Position numbers and translations under genes: made by a program. 64,000 bases of DNA from Trichopria drosophilae (lineage: Eukaryota; Arthropoda; Insecta; Hymenoptera; Diapriidae): contig CM059584.1 of assembly GCA_030407085.1 (NCBI GenBank), positions 92,016,501 through 92,080,500 on the forward strand. Direction: 5' to 3'. Numbering within the stretch: the stretch's first letter is position 1; the number at the start of each line of letters is the position of its first letter. Below the pieces are notes generated by a model. The model saw only the letters and a list, made by a program, of their open reading frames with translations, was not told the origin of the DNA and searched no databases. This document shows positions 45,049 through 57,200 of the stretch, in pieces.

Positions 45049-48017
45049 CAGGGTGGCCGAAAAGTATGGAAACGTTCCTGTAGGCATAGCTGACGCTGTG
45101 ATCAATTTTTAGGGGTCGACTTTTAAAACTTTTAATCTAGTAACTTTTGAACAAATGAAGGTTTTGACAATTGCCGAATTAAGCGAAACCATTTTTTAAA
45201 AATATCTATTTTTACCTGTTTTTGATGTTAGAAAAAATGTAAGGTGATGAGTGGATTCGTGTTTCAGATGACAAAATACATCGGATAGCATAAAAACACT
45301 ATAAACATGCACTGAATTTTTATTTCAGGCAACATTTTTTCCAATAAATTAAGAGCTTCCGGGCGCCATATTGGAGCGGCCATTTTGAATTTTGCAAATA
45401 CGCACTCGGCATTCGAAAGTATAGACCTTAAGCTGCAAAATGAGCCCTCATTCGTATTTTTTTTTGTTTTTAATTGTGGGCAGAGCAGTGTTCGGTTGAC
45501 GTGGAATGTCCCATGTATACATATATTTCATTAATTTAAAATGGCTGAAATAAAATGTCGGATCATTTTTCTGAATACACTCGGATTTGAATGCAATTCG
45601 TTCGTTGCAGACTTGCAATAGACGATACCATTTTTGAAATTTGTAGTGGGTGTAGGTGGACGATTTTGAGAACCTTTTTTTAATTTTATTTAAAAAAATG
45701 TTGTTTTAACTTGTTTTTACATTTAAATTCACATAATTCGGTATTTTAATTTTGCTTCATTGAAAAAGCCATGGAATCACGGAATCTAAAAGTAATGATT
45801 TTGATTTTTTAGGTTTAGTATTTCTATTATTTTATTAAGCTTGTGCCAACTATTGAATAAGATGTTTAAATTGATGTCCTTCAGCAACTTGACAATATCC
45901 CAATCGTACATAGAAATTATCATTTACTTTTTGCAGCGTTTCATGAGATATCGAATTAGAACATTGAATTATTCTTTCCTTTAATTCATTAATGTCTATA
46001 GGCTTTGTTTGGTACACCTTGTTCTTCAAAAAACCGCAATAAAAATAATCCAGAGGAGTTAGATCCGGTGACTTTGGTGGCCACTCAATCGAAACTCTCC
46101 TGCCGATCCAACGCCCGGGAAAAATGTTATTCAATCGATTGCGTACAATCAAACCAAAATGGCACTGAACACAATCCTGTTGAAACCAGACATTGTCAAA
46201 TACTGTACCAGTAATACTTTGGATTGCTGGTATAACATAGGAATACGATAAATTTAAGTACGCCACAGCTGTGAAGATCTCTTCAACGAAGAAAGGTCCA
46301 ACAATTTGATAGCACAAAATTCCAGTCCAAAACATTGATTTTCTGTGTGAGTATCTCTCATCCAATAAGGATTTTCGTCTGACCAATATCCCATATTGTA
46401 TCTAGTAGCTTCATCGGAGAAGCGTATCCAGAACTTGAAAAACTCATTTTCGTCACCTCGTCTCATAATTTCCTTACAAAATTCTACTCTACGATCGAAA
46501 TCGTCTTCCGAAAGCTCTTGCACAAATTTTATTTTATATGGATGAAACTTATTTTGTCATAGTATTTCATGGACAGACGATTTGCCGATACCAGTGCAAT
46601 TGTTGTGCAATTTTCCTAACTGACGTATGGACCTCCTCAACAACACAAGCTCAGATTACTAAACTGTTATCTTCGTTTGTAGCCGTTTTCGGTCTCCCCG
46701 ATTTTGGACGATCTCTGACAGAGTCAGTATCGTGAAATCAAGAAACAGTTTTACAAACAGTTGATTTGGATATGGATAGATCAGGATGGGTATCATTAAA
46801 CTATTAGGCGACTTATTCGTAAGATCTTGTTTTATTACCACATCCTCGTAGAATAAGGATTTCGATTCTTTCTTTTTCCGTCAAAGACATTTTATATCAA
46901 AAGCAAGGAGGCAGAATAGAGAATTTAAAAAATGGAAGAAATTTTGAGTAAATAGTGATAAAACGAAAAAAATTAAAAAATAAGAAAAAATTATAATGGT
47001 AGAAAATTAAAAGTAAAATTGTCTTACGGATAAGCGCAGTATTATCGTATCACTCGAGCCACACTCAATATAAATTTTGCTCGATCTTCCAGTTAGAATA
47101 TTCGGAACAAAATGCACTTCCGTTAGGAAAAAGTAATCAAGAAGTACACGAATGTTGCGATCTATCAACGAGATATTGTACGAAATAGTCGTGAAAAACT
47201 TGAAAGTTCTATCACACGCAAAGAGAAATTTCAAATGTTTATTCTGTGTGTCACCTTCAACGAAAACAAGGTTTTTGCGTACGTGAATCTTTTTCAGCAG
47301 GATCGCATACTTTATTTATTGAGACTCACAAAATCTCGTGATTCGACGGCACTTATTGTAAGAAACTCGTTCTAAATTTTTAATATTTGAACCAGTTTAG
47401 CATAATTTTAATTTCGATGATTACGGCGCCATGTATCCACTAAAACAATCGTACTAAGAAGGTAAAATTTAAGTAACTTTTTTTGAACAAACGAAATCTG
47501 CAATAAAAATTATTATTTTTTTATTCGACCAATATTTCTCGTAATATCCGGCAGTTTACACAGTTTTCACGAAACGGTCCTGTAGAAAGAGAAAAATTTT
47601 CAATTATCGCTGAAACACGTGAAACAATGGAAAGGACAAAATGTAAGAAAAAATATCAGAAATCGGCCATTGATAGTTTCAAATCCATGTTAAAGAGAAG
47701 GGTGCTATGAATTTTGTGTGCTATGTTGGATCCGAATATTGGTTTCTGAGATTAAAAATTGCAAACGACGAATACTTCCGCGACACGTGGACGCAACGGC
47801 ATCTTTCTTGAATTCGTCTCGAAATGACCTTTCAAAATAGCCCTCACTTGACCCATGTTGCCATTTAAGATATTCACCCACCCTCGTGCCCCCCCCCCCC
47901 TCTTGGGGCGGGGGGTTGGAACCCCGCAAAAAAATAGATTCACGTGTTTCAGCGATTTTTGAAATATCTTTTCTTTCAACAATTACAGGACCGTTTCCAT
48001 ACTTTTCGGACACCCTG
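45049..48017 (-). mobile_element. Distinct degraded DD41D mariner-like element, copy C
   Basis: Ends are CAGGGTGGCCGAAAAGTATG on the left and the reverse complement of CAGGGTGTCCGAAAAGTATG on the right, flanked by TA. It shares only the first ten or so bases with copies A and B, so it is a related but separate family. It is about 2.97 kb with a broken transposase in the middle and long noncoding flanks. Confidence 0.8.
45850..46860 (-). pseudogene. Broken DD41D transposase of copy C
   Basis: The frames 46523-46254 and 46386-45850 overlap out of phase. FSDEA is followed by an internal loss before YNMGYWSDENPYW. WFQQDCVQCHF and KSPDLTPLDYF keep the second and third Asp, 41 residues apart. The N-terminal helix-turn-helix region (about 46540-46860) is present only as scattered short frames. 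The copy cannot encode an active enzyme. Confidence 0.75.
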
Positions 48018-48496
48018 TAAATATTATGGACATCAAGTTGACAGAACTTGCGCGAGAAAAAAAGGATTGACTGATTGATACCCATTTATTAGGTATTCAG
48101 TACGTTTAAATGTATAAAACAATCATTCGCTCGTTCCGTTGAGCAAAAAATATTGTACAAATCAATTATTACAACTATAGATTGCAAACAAATATAAAAC
48201 TATGTAAATTTAAATTATGCGAGTTGAAAATCTATTACTCGCATACATTTAAAGTTCGCGGATGGCGTACCGTTACAAATATTATCGGTTGTAAGTCACA
48301 AATAATTTATAATGAAGTATAAGTTTAAAATATGTATAAAGAAGACATTATTAACGAAAAAGGTTAGATTTCGGATGTGAGCTACGATTGACGAAGAAAA
48401 TGCAATAAGGCGATTTTAAAGGTAGTTAATGAGGGCGATTGACGAATGTGAGCCGGCGGGATGTCCCAGAATTAATGGTGTGCCGTTATGTAATTG
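48018..48496. other. Noncoding DNA
   Basis: No gene was recognised. This may be the 3' untranslated part of the LINE remnant that follows on the minus strand. Confidence 0.35.
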
Positions 48497-49648
48497 TCAC
48501 TTAATGTTGGTTACATCACGCTCGATAACTATAGGTATTTTTGAAGAACTGGAATTACGGCGAAAGATAATACGACCAATGTGAGCCCAAACACGAGAAT
48601 CTGGTACAGATTTAGCCGCTGATTTAGTCTTGTCTAATAATACGTACATTTGCCTAGTCAAAAAGTCGTTTATGTACAAAACCGTATTGCCTCCAGGATA
48701 AAGTTCTGGCGAAATATCTGCTTGAGTAACTTTCATAAATTTACGTTTGGCATTAATAATGTGTTTACGAATTTCCGACGAAACACATGCACAGAAATCG
48801 CAACTGTATTCATTGACGTATCATCCGTAGTTTCCGAGGTTTTGTTTAATTTCCTGGTGCCGGTAACGAATTTTTCCAAGTGAGTTACATTTACTTTCGC
48901 GAGAGATCGATTTACCATTTCTAGCAAAGGTAAATTGCAAGAAGAGGGGATACCAGTGATGACAAGTTCTGCACTTGTTGGCGCACATGCCCATACTTTT
49001 TTAAGGTCATTTATTTTAGAGCGGATCTCAGTTGTAATCCCACCAACATGATCTCTCAGGCGGGTTAAGTTGAAGTCACTTTCGAGAGATTGTTGCATAA
49101 AAACTGACATTTGTTATTCTAACATCAGTGATCGCCAAGCGTCAGGCAGGACTACCGCAGAGAGCTCAGAAAGCATATTCGCCGTGTTTATATTATTCAT
49201 TGTATAATGTTCTAAGGACCGATGTATTGGTAGAGAAGAAGAAGAGCCAACAGACAAGGTAGGCGATACGGAACAAAGGAACAAGCTATCGGTTGAATCG
49301 TGAGTGGAAGTTGAAAAGGTAGGGAGACTCGCAGGTGAAACGGCGAAAGTAGAGGAAAATCCAAAATGAGACACAAAACTAGTCGATGCTGAGGAGGTGG
49401 ACAAAGGGGAAAATGAGGAGGAGAAACAGATGACAGTCCGTCTAGCTAATAACTAAGTGATCGCGCCAACCGCACGTGTCCGGCTTATGCTTAATAAAAT
49501 TGACGGCACACGAACGATGGAAAGCCGAACCGCACTCTGAGCACGCGTACTTACTGCGCACAAATTGCTTACATCTATGGCAGCTTAAAACATCTTGATG
49601 ATGAGGTGAGAGCTGATTTTTATGTATTCTTCGTGTGTTCCTAGGCAT
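48497..49648 (-). pseudogene. LINE ORF1-like gene remnant (zinc finger + baculovirus FP-like domain)
   Basis: Three minus-strand frames line up. 49648-49442 has a Cys/His cluster, CHRCKQFVRSKYACSECGSA then HRSC, of PHD/FYVE-like spacing. 49404-49114 is Ser/Thr-rich. 49110-48733 and 48736-48497 contain VITGIPSSCNLPLLEMVNRS and a C-terminal LYINDFLTRQMYVLLDKTK ... IGRIIFRRNSSSSKIPIVI. The last two segments resemble the FP25-like domain that insect LINEs carry in ORF1, which binds the element's RNA. Frame changes separate the parts. It could instead be a domesticated relative, but the breaks argue for decay. No ORF2 follows it on the minus strand. Confidence 0.55.
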
Positions 49649-50036
49649 GAAAATGGCGAAAGAAAATCCAAATGATCACTGACAACGCGATACAAACGTG
49701 AGGCTGATGTGACAGCTATGATCGACACTGCCGATCGTTATGTGTTGTGGCACGTGGTTGAATTATGGAGGTGCGTGTTGAGGTACATGCGCATTAAGAT
49801 CTCCTGCCAAAAATTAGCAAAATGCCCTTGAAGTCGCAAAATTTCCACAGAAGAAAAATGCACAAAAACTGACCCATACGTTATTTTTTTTCGAAATACG
49901 AGAATAACCATATTCGAGTCGGGAGCCTGTAACTGCAGAACAGCATAAATAATAATTAAATAGCAATAAAGAGGATTGATGGCTAAAGACAGAGGGCTAT
50001 AACATTGACACAATATTCCATATTCGACGCCGGTCC

Positions 50037-50160
50037 AACGGGGCCGTAAGCGGTCGTAAGCTGATCGTAAGAAGATCGTAAACGGTTGAAAAGAGGTTGT
50101 AAGTGGTCGTAAGGTGGTCGTAAATAGTTTCAATCAAGTCGTGGGGTGATCGTAAGCCAG
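50037..50160 (+). repeat. Degenerate ~11-bp tandem repeat
   Basis: Units of the form GGTCGTAAGCN recur with variants such as GATCGTAAGAA, GGTTGTAAGTG and GGTCGTAAATA, about ten times with 10-12 base spacing. Confidence 0.65.
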
Positions 50161-50892
50161 TCTGGGGCCCTTGCATAAGATACAAAAATACTACTTTAGA
50201 TGGGGACCTTATTTCTCCCTATGGAAAAATGATACTGATGTGCGCATTCGCGTAAACGTTGTGACAGAATGAGCCACTTTCCTCCCGTGGAATATGGACA
50301 TTCGGGCTAAGTCGGGAAAAAATAATATTCTTTTTTAGTGACGATGTTGTTCAATCGAATCGTACTTCTGGTTCGAGTGGAGGAATTTGTTCCACGAAAC
50401 ATAATCAGCCATCTGTATTCCGCCATTTTGAATTTCCAACATCAGAGTTGAGATTCGTAATCAGCGACCGTACAAACCCACGACTACCCAATTTCATGAA
50501 AAATGGTTTATCATAAAAACGAGTGCCGGAAAGGAAAAATTTCGTCTTTTGATATGTCCATATTTACCTGAATTTTTTTAGGTTAGGTTGAATTAAATAA
50601 AAATTACCGCAGTACCTACTTATTACTGAGGCTTTCACAAGTATTTAAAAAAAAAATCATTGAAATCGGTTATGAATTCGAATTTTGACCCTAAAATGGC
50701 ACTGTCTGCTATAGCGAGCACGTCGCGGGGATTATCCCATCGTTATCCGAGATACGACCCACGACGTATCGACCGCGGATAAGACGCTGACATTACCGAT
50801 AACTGGCGGCGGTGGTCGGTAGCGTTCATAAATTCGTACCTTCGCAGCAAGGTTCCCTGTTTATTCCGAACACTGGACGTAAGCAGAGAAAA

Positions 50893-50972
50893 TTGCCCGG
50901 GCGGGTATTCAAACTCGGGACCTTCGCGACGTTCAGTTCGTGCGGACTAGTCTGACGCCTTGGTGGTAGGTA
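50893..50972 (-). repeat. tRNA-like SINE fragment (candidate)
   Basis: On the minus strand, CCACCAAGGCGTCAGACTAG is followed about 30 bases later by GGTCCCGAGTTTGAATACCC and GCCCGGGCA. This resembles Pol III box A and box B spacing in tRNA-derived SINEs, with the box B degraded from GGTTCGAATCC. No tail was identified. Confidence 0.4.
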
Positions 50973-51092
50973 TTTATATTTTACTTCCAACAAGTGGAGT
51001 TCAGTATATGTAATTACTTGGCTATTGAGATACTTTTTTTCTCACTTTATATTGCAGACTTAATAGTGCGATCTATACAGTGATGAGAAAAA

Positions 51093-51618
51093 GTTCCGGA
51101 ACGGTGATACGTCTTAGCGGGCGTGCATTTTCGGGGAATATGTTTCAGATATAAGTTTAAGGATTTCTCCCCAGCTATTCAATGAGACTATTAAAATTGA
51201 CCTTGAAAATGATCTTGACGGTTATTTCAAGGTTAGGTTAATTTCTTTTAATAGGAACCCCTATTTTTCGAGAATATTTTCCTATTGAGCAGGAAATTTT
51301 TCGTCTGAGTATGATAAAACCAATATTTTGCTGAAGGTTATTTCAACGTGAAACTTATATGTTCCAGTAACGGCGAATTATATCAGCGGGAATGTATTTT
51401 CGGATTTCCAACATGAATTTCCCCCTCTTTCCAAATTCACGGTAAAAAATAGTGGTTCTCATTTGTAAAATTCAACTTGACCATGAAATTACCAAAATAA
51501 TAGTGAAGGTCGAAATTAATATCACCATTAGATGGATAGGGAAAAATCCTTAAACTTTTTCTGAAACAATATCCCGGAAAATACACTCTCGCTGAGATAA
51601 TTCGCCGTTACTGGAACA
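51093..51618. repeat. Inverted-repeat element, ~525 bp
   Basis: The arm 51093-51173 (GTTCCGGAACGG ... GTTTCAGATATAAGTTTAAG) returns in reverse complement at 51537-51618. A third related segment (51360-51405, GTTCCAGTAACGGCGAATTA) sits inside in direct orientation. No coding capacity. Confidence 0.55.
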
Positions 51619-51639
51619 TTTAAGCTTCACCTTGAAATT

Positions 51640-53075
51640 ACCTTGATTAAAATATTGGTTATTTTATTTTTTTATTTTATTTTATTTATTTATTTACGGG
51701 CATTGATGCCCTTAATACAAAAAGAAAACAGAAAATTATCGTACAATAATATAATTTTATAAGAACGACAGAAATTACAAATTAAAAATTAGAAAATACA
51801 AATCATATGCGCCTAAACGAAAATAATAATAAGCATAAAAATAAAAATACAAATACGACTACACTGAAAGACTTAATCACGAGACGAATTGATCACGTGT
51901 AATATACAAACAGATAATCCGATGCCAGTTTTTTGAATCTACCACATTCAGATTATTCCACGCATGCTTAAGTCTAGGAACGGGAGCAAAAAATAAATAA
52001 TTGCTACTATATGGCTTTTCATAAATGATACGTGGATTTCGAATGGAATATGGTGTGGTTCTAAACGGAAACAGTCCCGTTAAGTCGTCACCCAGCGAAA
52101 ATTTCAAGATGCGATAAACAGTGGATACATCGTGAAAAGTGTGTAGCGATTTAATAGTTGGGAATTTAAATCTTTTGGCAATTGCATTATAATTGTGATC
52201 GAAACGCGACATAGGATGTCCTGATTTAAAGGCGAGATATCTGAGAGATTTTCGCTGGACTCGTTCCAACATGTTAATTTCAACCTTAGTATACGGTGAC
52301 CAGATAGGGGCCGCATATATTAAATGTGGAAGTACTAATGACTTTATGAGATACGCAATTGTCTCTGGATCTTTAAAGTCCTTAGTTGCCCTCTGAATAA
52401 ATCCTAACATCCCAGACGCTTTCGAACTTGAGTGTATTAAATGATCCGTAAAAAAAAATCATCACGAACAATTACTCCAAGATCGACATGTTTGACAGCT
52501 CTTGTTAAAGTCTGATTAGAACACTTATAAGCAAATTCAAATTTCCGTGAACACCTACTAAAACTCATGCATTTGCATTTATTTATGTTTAAATTGAGGG
52601 CATTTAGCTCAGACCATAAACCAATCGAATCCAAGTCCATCTGTAGTTTTGATGCATCCCTCGGGGATGTAATTTTAGAAAAAACCTTCACGTCATCAGC
52701 AAAAATCAGGAACTTAGAGTATCGAATAAATTTACCAATATCATTAATATAGAAATTGAACAGAATTGGTCCTAAGTGAGAACCCTGTGGTACCCCGGAG
52801 GGAACTCTACAGGACGAAGAAATATCGTTCTTGATTTTTACTCTTTGAGTCCGATTCGACAAGTAAGACTGGAGCCAACGCATAAAAGAGCCGCTAAAAC
52901 CCAGATGATTAAGTTTACTCAAAAGGATAGAATGGTTAATTGTATCGAAGGCTTTGGAAAAGTCTAAGTAAATAGTATCAACTTGTGAGTTAACGTTCAA
53001 GGCATTAGAAACGAAATCTGAAAACAGTAATAAATTCGTGACCGTTGATTTCCCTCTGGTAAAACCGTGTTAATT
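51640..53075 (-). mobile_element. 5'-truncated LINE fragment (reverse transcriptase)
   Basis: On the minus strand the RT begins near 53070 with HGFTRGKSTVTN, where the codon just before is a stop. It continues TIYLDFSKAFDTINHSIL, VPQGSHLGPILFNFYIND and FLIFADDVKVF (an FADD variant of the catalytic box), the frame being 53000-52437. A second frame, 52410-51877, has SLVLPHLIYAAPIWSPYT and the C-terminal region. Near the 3' end a small hairpin (GGGCATTGATGCCC) is followed by a (TTTTATTTTA)-type tail at 51660-51700, the reverse of an A-rich LINE tail. A frame change near 52440 and the missing 5' part mean it is inactive. Confidence 0.8.
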
Positions 53076-53091
53076 TCCAATAGTAGTAATA

Positions 53092-53187
53092 CTGTCACCA
53101 TGGAGAGACGTAAACAAACGTGACTCATCCTCCATTTCTACTCATTAAGGATGAGTCACGCTTATTCACGTCCCTCCATGGTGACAG
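53092..53187. repeat. 40-bp-arm hairpin at the LINE 5' junction
   Basis: The left arm 53092-53131 (CTGTCACCATGGAG...GTGACTCATCCT) pairs with 53148-53187 at about 85-90% of positions across a 16-base loop. It lies directly against the truncated end of the LINE. Confidence 0.7.
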
Positions 53188-53209
53188 ATATACAAACTCT
53201 CTCTCCCTC

Positions 53210-53224
53210 TCTCTCGCACAAACT

Positions 53225-53255
<31 letters not shown>

Positions 53256-53350
53256 TCGAACGCACGCACGGCTGAACGCACTAACGCACGCAGGCATGCA
53301 CGCACGCACGCACGCACGCACATGCATATACGCGCGCGCGTCACACCACA
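53210..53350 (+). repeat. CA/CG-rich simple repeats
   Basis: Runs of ACAC, CGCG and (ACGC)n. Open frames across it on both strands are artefacts. Confidence 0.85.
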
Positions 53351-53420
53351 CACCTCATTCTATAGGTGACAAAAGGCGACCACGCGCTACCGTGATTCAA
53401 GATTGACTAAAGGTTTCTGG

Positions 53421-53500
53421 CTGCATCTTCCTACGATCCAGCTCTCTGTCGTGCGTACACGTGCACTTGTTTTGAAATTCAGCACATTCTTCAAAACCAT
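53421..53500 (+). repeat. Direct repeat copy 1 near the left end of the Polinton
   Basis: GCTGCATCTTCCTACGATCC ... TTGTTTTGAAATTCAGCACA. About 80 bases match 54025-54101 with about 85% identity by eye. Confidence 0.7.
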
Positions 53501-54024
53501 ACGTTAAGAAGTATGCTGTAGACAATATGCTAAACTAATGAAATCTACGTTTGAATAATTAAAACCATTACGTTTTCGTAATTGAAATACTTCATAATTG
53601 TCATTAAAATAAACGAAATTTATTCAAATCTATTTTTGTGACATATTCTCGACGATTCGTTTCTTTCAATATTTAATTATTAAAGTATAGAAAATACTAC
53701 TACACAAATTATAATTTAATCTGTCTAAAAATAAAAATATTGGATTTCGTTGTATCGATGAAATGATACCTTTCGAGGATTTAATTTACGAGGTGATGAA
53801 ATAAATAAACACTATTTATATATTTAAAATATTAAATTATTAATATTTTGTATTATTGCACATACAGATCTACATCATTTAACATTACGGTTATCCTTTA
53901 GTTAACTTATCAACTATCACTATTTTCTATTCATATTTTTGTTTTAGTGTGCAATTTAACAGAGGTTTTATAATTCGTTTAACTTATCAACGATAGGTCG
54001 TAAATGCATGAATATAAATTCATC

Positions 54025-54101
54025 GCTGCATCTTTCTATGATCCAGCTATTCGTGCGGTCACGTGCCCTTGTTTTGAAATTCAGCACATTTTTCAAAATC
54101 A
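54025..54101 (+). repeat. Direct repeat copy 2, upstream of the polymerase gene
   Basis: GCTGCATCTTTCTATGATCC ... TTGTTTTGAAATTCAGCACA, about 160 bases before the polymerase start codon and 604 bases after copy 1. It could belong to a promoter or subterminal region of the element. Confidence 0.7.
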
Positions 54102-54257
54102 CATTTTAGAATATATCGTGTTACTGTTTAATTATCTCGGCGACATACTCAGCATGCAGAATTTTGAAGCGTACAATGCAATGCAACTAATATAAAATTT
54201 TAAATCGTATATTTTATAATTAATGTATCCAGTCTTCATCAGACACTGATTCGAACC

Positions 54258-57200
54258 ATGTCGAAGCACGAAATTTTAATAGCGACCTTAAACGCCGTTA
54301 AAATTGCGTCGAAGTACGACGTATGTGTTAGAAAAAGGTGCGATGAGAAATTTTTAAGACAATTGCGCACTTACAGTACGCAGCAAATGTTAAAAATTAT
54401 TCGCTATATCATTTCCCATTGCGGTCCGCGTTTGATTGCAAAAATGTACAAGTTAGGTGTATTTCAAAACAGTGAAGTGATGTTGACAATCGGTGCGTAT
54501 CTTCAAAGTAGTGGTTTAGGTAGCGTACAGTGTCTACACGCATTAATGTGGACTTATAAAACGACACGTGGTAAGTAATAAATCCATCTGTACTAATATT
54601 ATTCAATTAATTTTTCGACCCTTCTAACTGTATGCCGCGCCCACCCACACTCTTTATGAGGTACTACTCTATACGACAGGTGTTCAGAAGAGGTCCATAA
54701 CTGAATTTTTATACAAAAAAGGATCATAATATGACTATTGAATTAATTTTTATATTCAAATCGACTTAAATAGATTCAGCATTCTATGCAACCCAAATTT
54801 CCGTTTGATAGAGTAATGACAAATAAAAAGAAGTTTTCTGTGATTTTACAATTTTTAAAAATATAACTGTTCGGTTTTTTCATACCGGCCACATAATTAA
54901 TTTTCAACATCTCTGACCACCTATTTCTCGAGTAAGCAAACTGAATTTTTAAATGTTGGGTACTAACTAGTAAATAATTAACAGCTCGTCAAAATATGAT
55001 GGAAGACGTAGAAGGGGATCTAGCCATACTTGGGTGCGTGTATGATGATGGAAAAAAAGGTAGAAATTAAAATTCATATATAATATTTGAACGTAAACTT
55101 ACCTCATCATAAATTATTTGTAGCCAACCAAAATACGTGGGGTGAAGACCCAGCGGAAAATGCATTTCTCCTTGCAATCTCTGAAGAGATCATGTATAAT
55201 AATGTAGTGCAAGGTAAACATTTGTATTACAAGTAAAATGTAAACTTAATTCTAAAATATTGATTTATTTATCCATCACGATAGGCGATAGAAATGGTAC
55301 AATTCACCAGACCACTAATGAGCCAGGTACGTCAGGTACCTCTGATACTAACATATTTGAGGATATGTTGAATGGGAGCGACAGCGAGAGTGATGAATGT
55401 GATGGAAATACCCGACCACATAATAGAGGTAATAAAAGGACTATTTTGATAAATATAACGTTAATATTTTTAAAAATCCTTTTCACTTTTCTGTCCTTGA
55501 AGAAGATGAAGATGCCGAAAACGATGACGATACTGATGAAGACGGTTATACCGCCAGTAACATCACTAATCGTCATAGTAGCGGAAATTCTAACAACGTC
55601 GGTATCGGTAGTGATACTGAATCTGTTAGTGATTCATCTCGTGATGCCGATGATATTCATGAAAATGAATATGCACATGATGCAAGAGCACCATCTGTGG
55701 AAACGGTAGAAAATGCCCCACCTTCCATTGAACTAGTGTGGGAAGGTCCCTGTCAAGATAGTGGGTACCCTAGTACTGCTGATACAGATAGTGGTGCAGC
55801 TGGTACGTATGTTTATGATATTTAAATCTACTTTTCGGTATGATAGTATTCATCCATTTATATTCACAGGATTTTCCTTCCAGATGGGGCGCGGCCGTGA
55901 GCGGGTACGAGATGTCCACAATTATTTTACGATAGAATCGGAAACGTCACGATATTTTCCGAGATATCGCCTGAATGGTCGAGAAGTAAATGGACACATC
56001 CGTGAACCACCTGTAAACGTGGACGTTTGTATCTGGCTCGAGAGCTGTATGATATCGCTACATGGTTACCTTTGCGCACAAGCTAACCCTGATGACTTCA
56101 TAGGATTAACATTGAATTCTCCTAAATTTCGTGGCGGACCTGTATGGTTATCGTTTCGCCCGGTCAGTACGTTTAATTTTAATGATTTATGGGACCTTCT
56201 CAACAGCGTTGTACAAAGTACAAACGATTTTGGTACCGGCGATAACTTAAAAATAAGCGTGTCCATTGTACAATCGCTGACAGGGAGTGGTCGTGTACCG
56301 CTAACGATTACAAATGTAAATAAAAGATCCATATTGAGTATACGGAACGATGATAACTTGTGTTTACCACGATCGTTAGTTACAGCGTGTGCTTATGTGG
56401 AGAGGGGCCAGATGCGCAAGGGGCCTTTGCATGAGTTTTGGGGGATGATACGCGATAGTCGAAGAATATTACAAAAAGAGAAGGCTATTGAGCTTGTTCG
56501 ATTAGCACAAGTTGCAATGCCGTCAGATGTGGGATATGGGGTTTCAGATGTGGATAGGTTTCAATTATATTTTGCATCTAAGGGTATAGCTATAGTTATA
56601 TATTCATTCCAAGGCTTCGGTCGCGGAGACATGCCAATTTATGATGGTACGGTGTGCGTAACAAATGCGGGTAACCAAGTTCTGCACACTTTGCGCATTA
56701 TGTTTTATGAAAATTTGCGGCATTATCAGCCAATTTTAAATGTAGTGGCTGCAGCAGGGAGTAGGAAATATTGTATACCGTGCAATAGAGCGTATGCAGA
56801 TAATCATAAATGTAAGAATGAGTGTGCCAAGTGTAAACATAAACCACCATGCAGTAGTGATACTCCCACCGTTAAATGTCAATACTGCTCTAGAAATTTC
56901 TTTGGCATGGCCTGTTTTGAATATCATTTAAAACGTGGCTCTTTTGATAAAAATCATACTGTTTGTGAAAGAATAAAATTTTGTGTAAATTGCTGTAAAA
57001 TAGTACAACATAAAGGAGGAGAAGATCACGAGTGTGGTAACGCTTTTTGTAATACATGTAACGCCCGATTACCACTCGGACATTTTTGTTTTGTTCAACC
57101 AATCAAAAACAATGATGGATCACGTCCTAAAGCCCTTTACTTATTTTACGATTTCGAAACGCAACAATGTTTAACGCGCGAGGGAGATAATGAAACGAAA

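Larger units (their letters stand above)
49649..51092. other. Noncoding DNA with tandem and dispersed repeats
   Basis: It contains a degenerate tandem array (50037-50160), a dispersed repeat copy (50420-50470, minus) and a tRNA-like stretch (50893-50972). There is no gene; open frames across the array mirror its period. Confidence 0.45.

Noticed and set aside
53151..53369. Open frames rich in Arg, Ala, His and Cys on both strands
   Set aside because: They lie on CA/CG simple repeats and have no other support.
54571..54984. Reading the 106-codon frame at 54258 as a stand-alone gene
   Set aside because: It ends two codons after a strong GTAAGT donor, and the next four exons continue its frame, so the stop is most likely intronic.
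55260..55709. 149-codon plus frame as an independent gene
   Set aside because: Its first half coincides with exon 4 of the spliced polymerase model. The rest runs through an intron and out of frame with exon 5.
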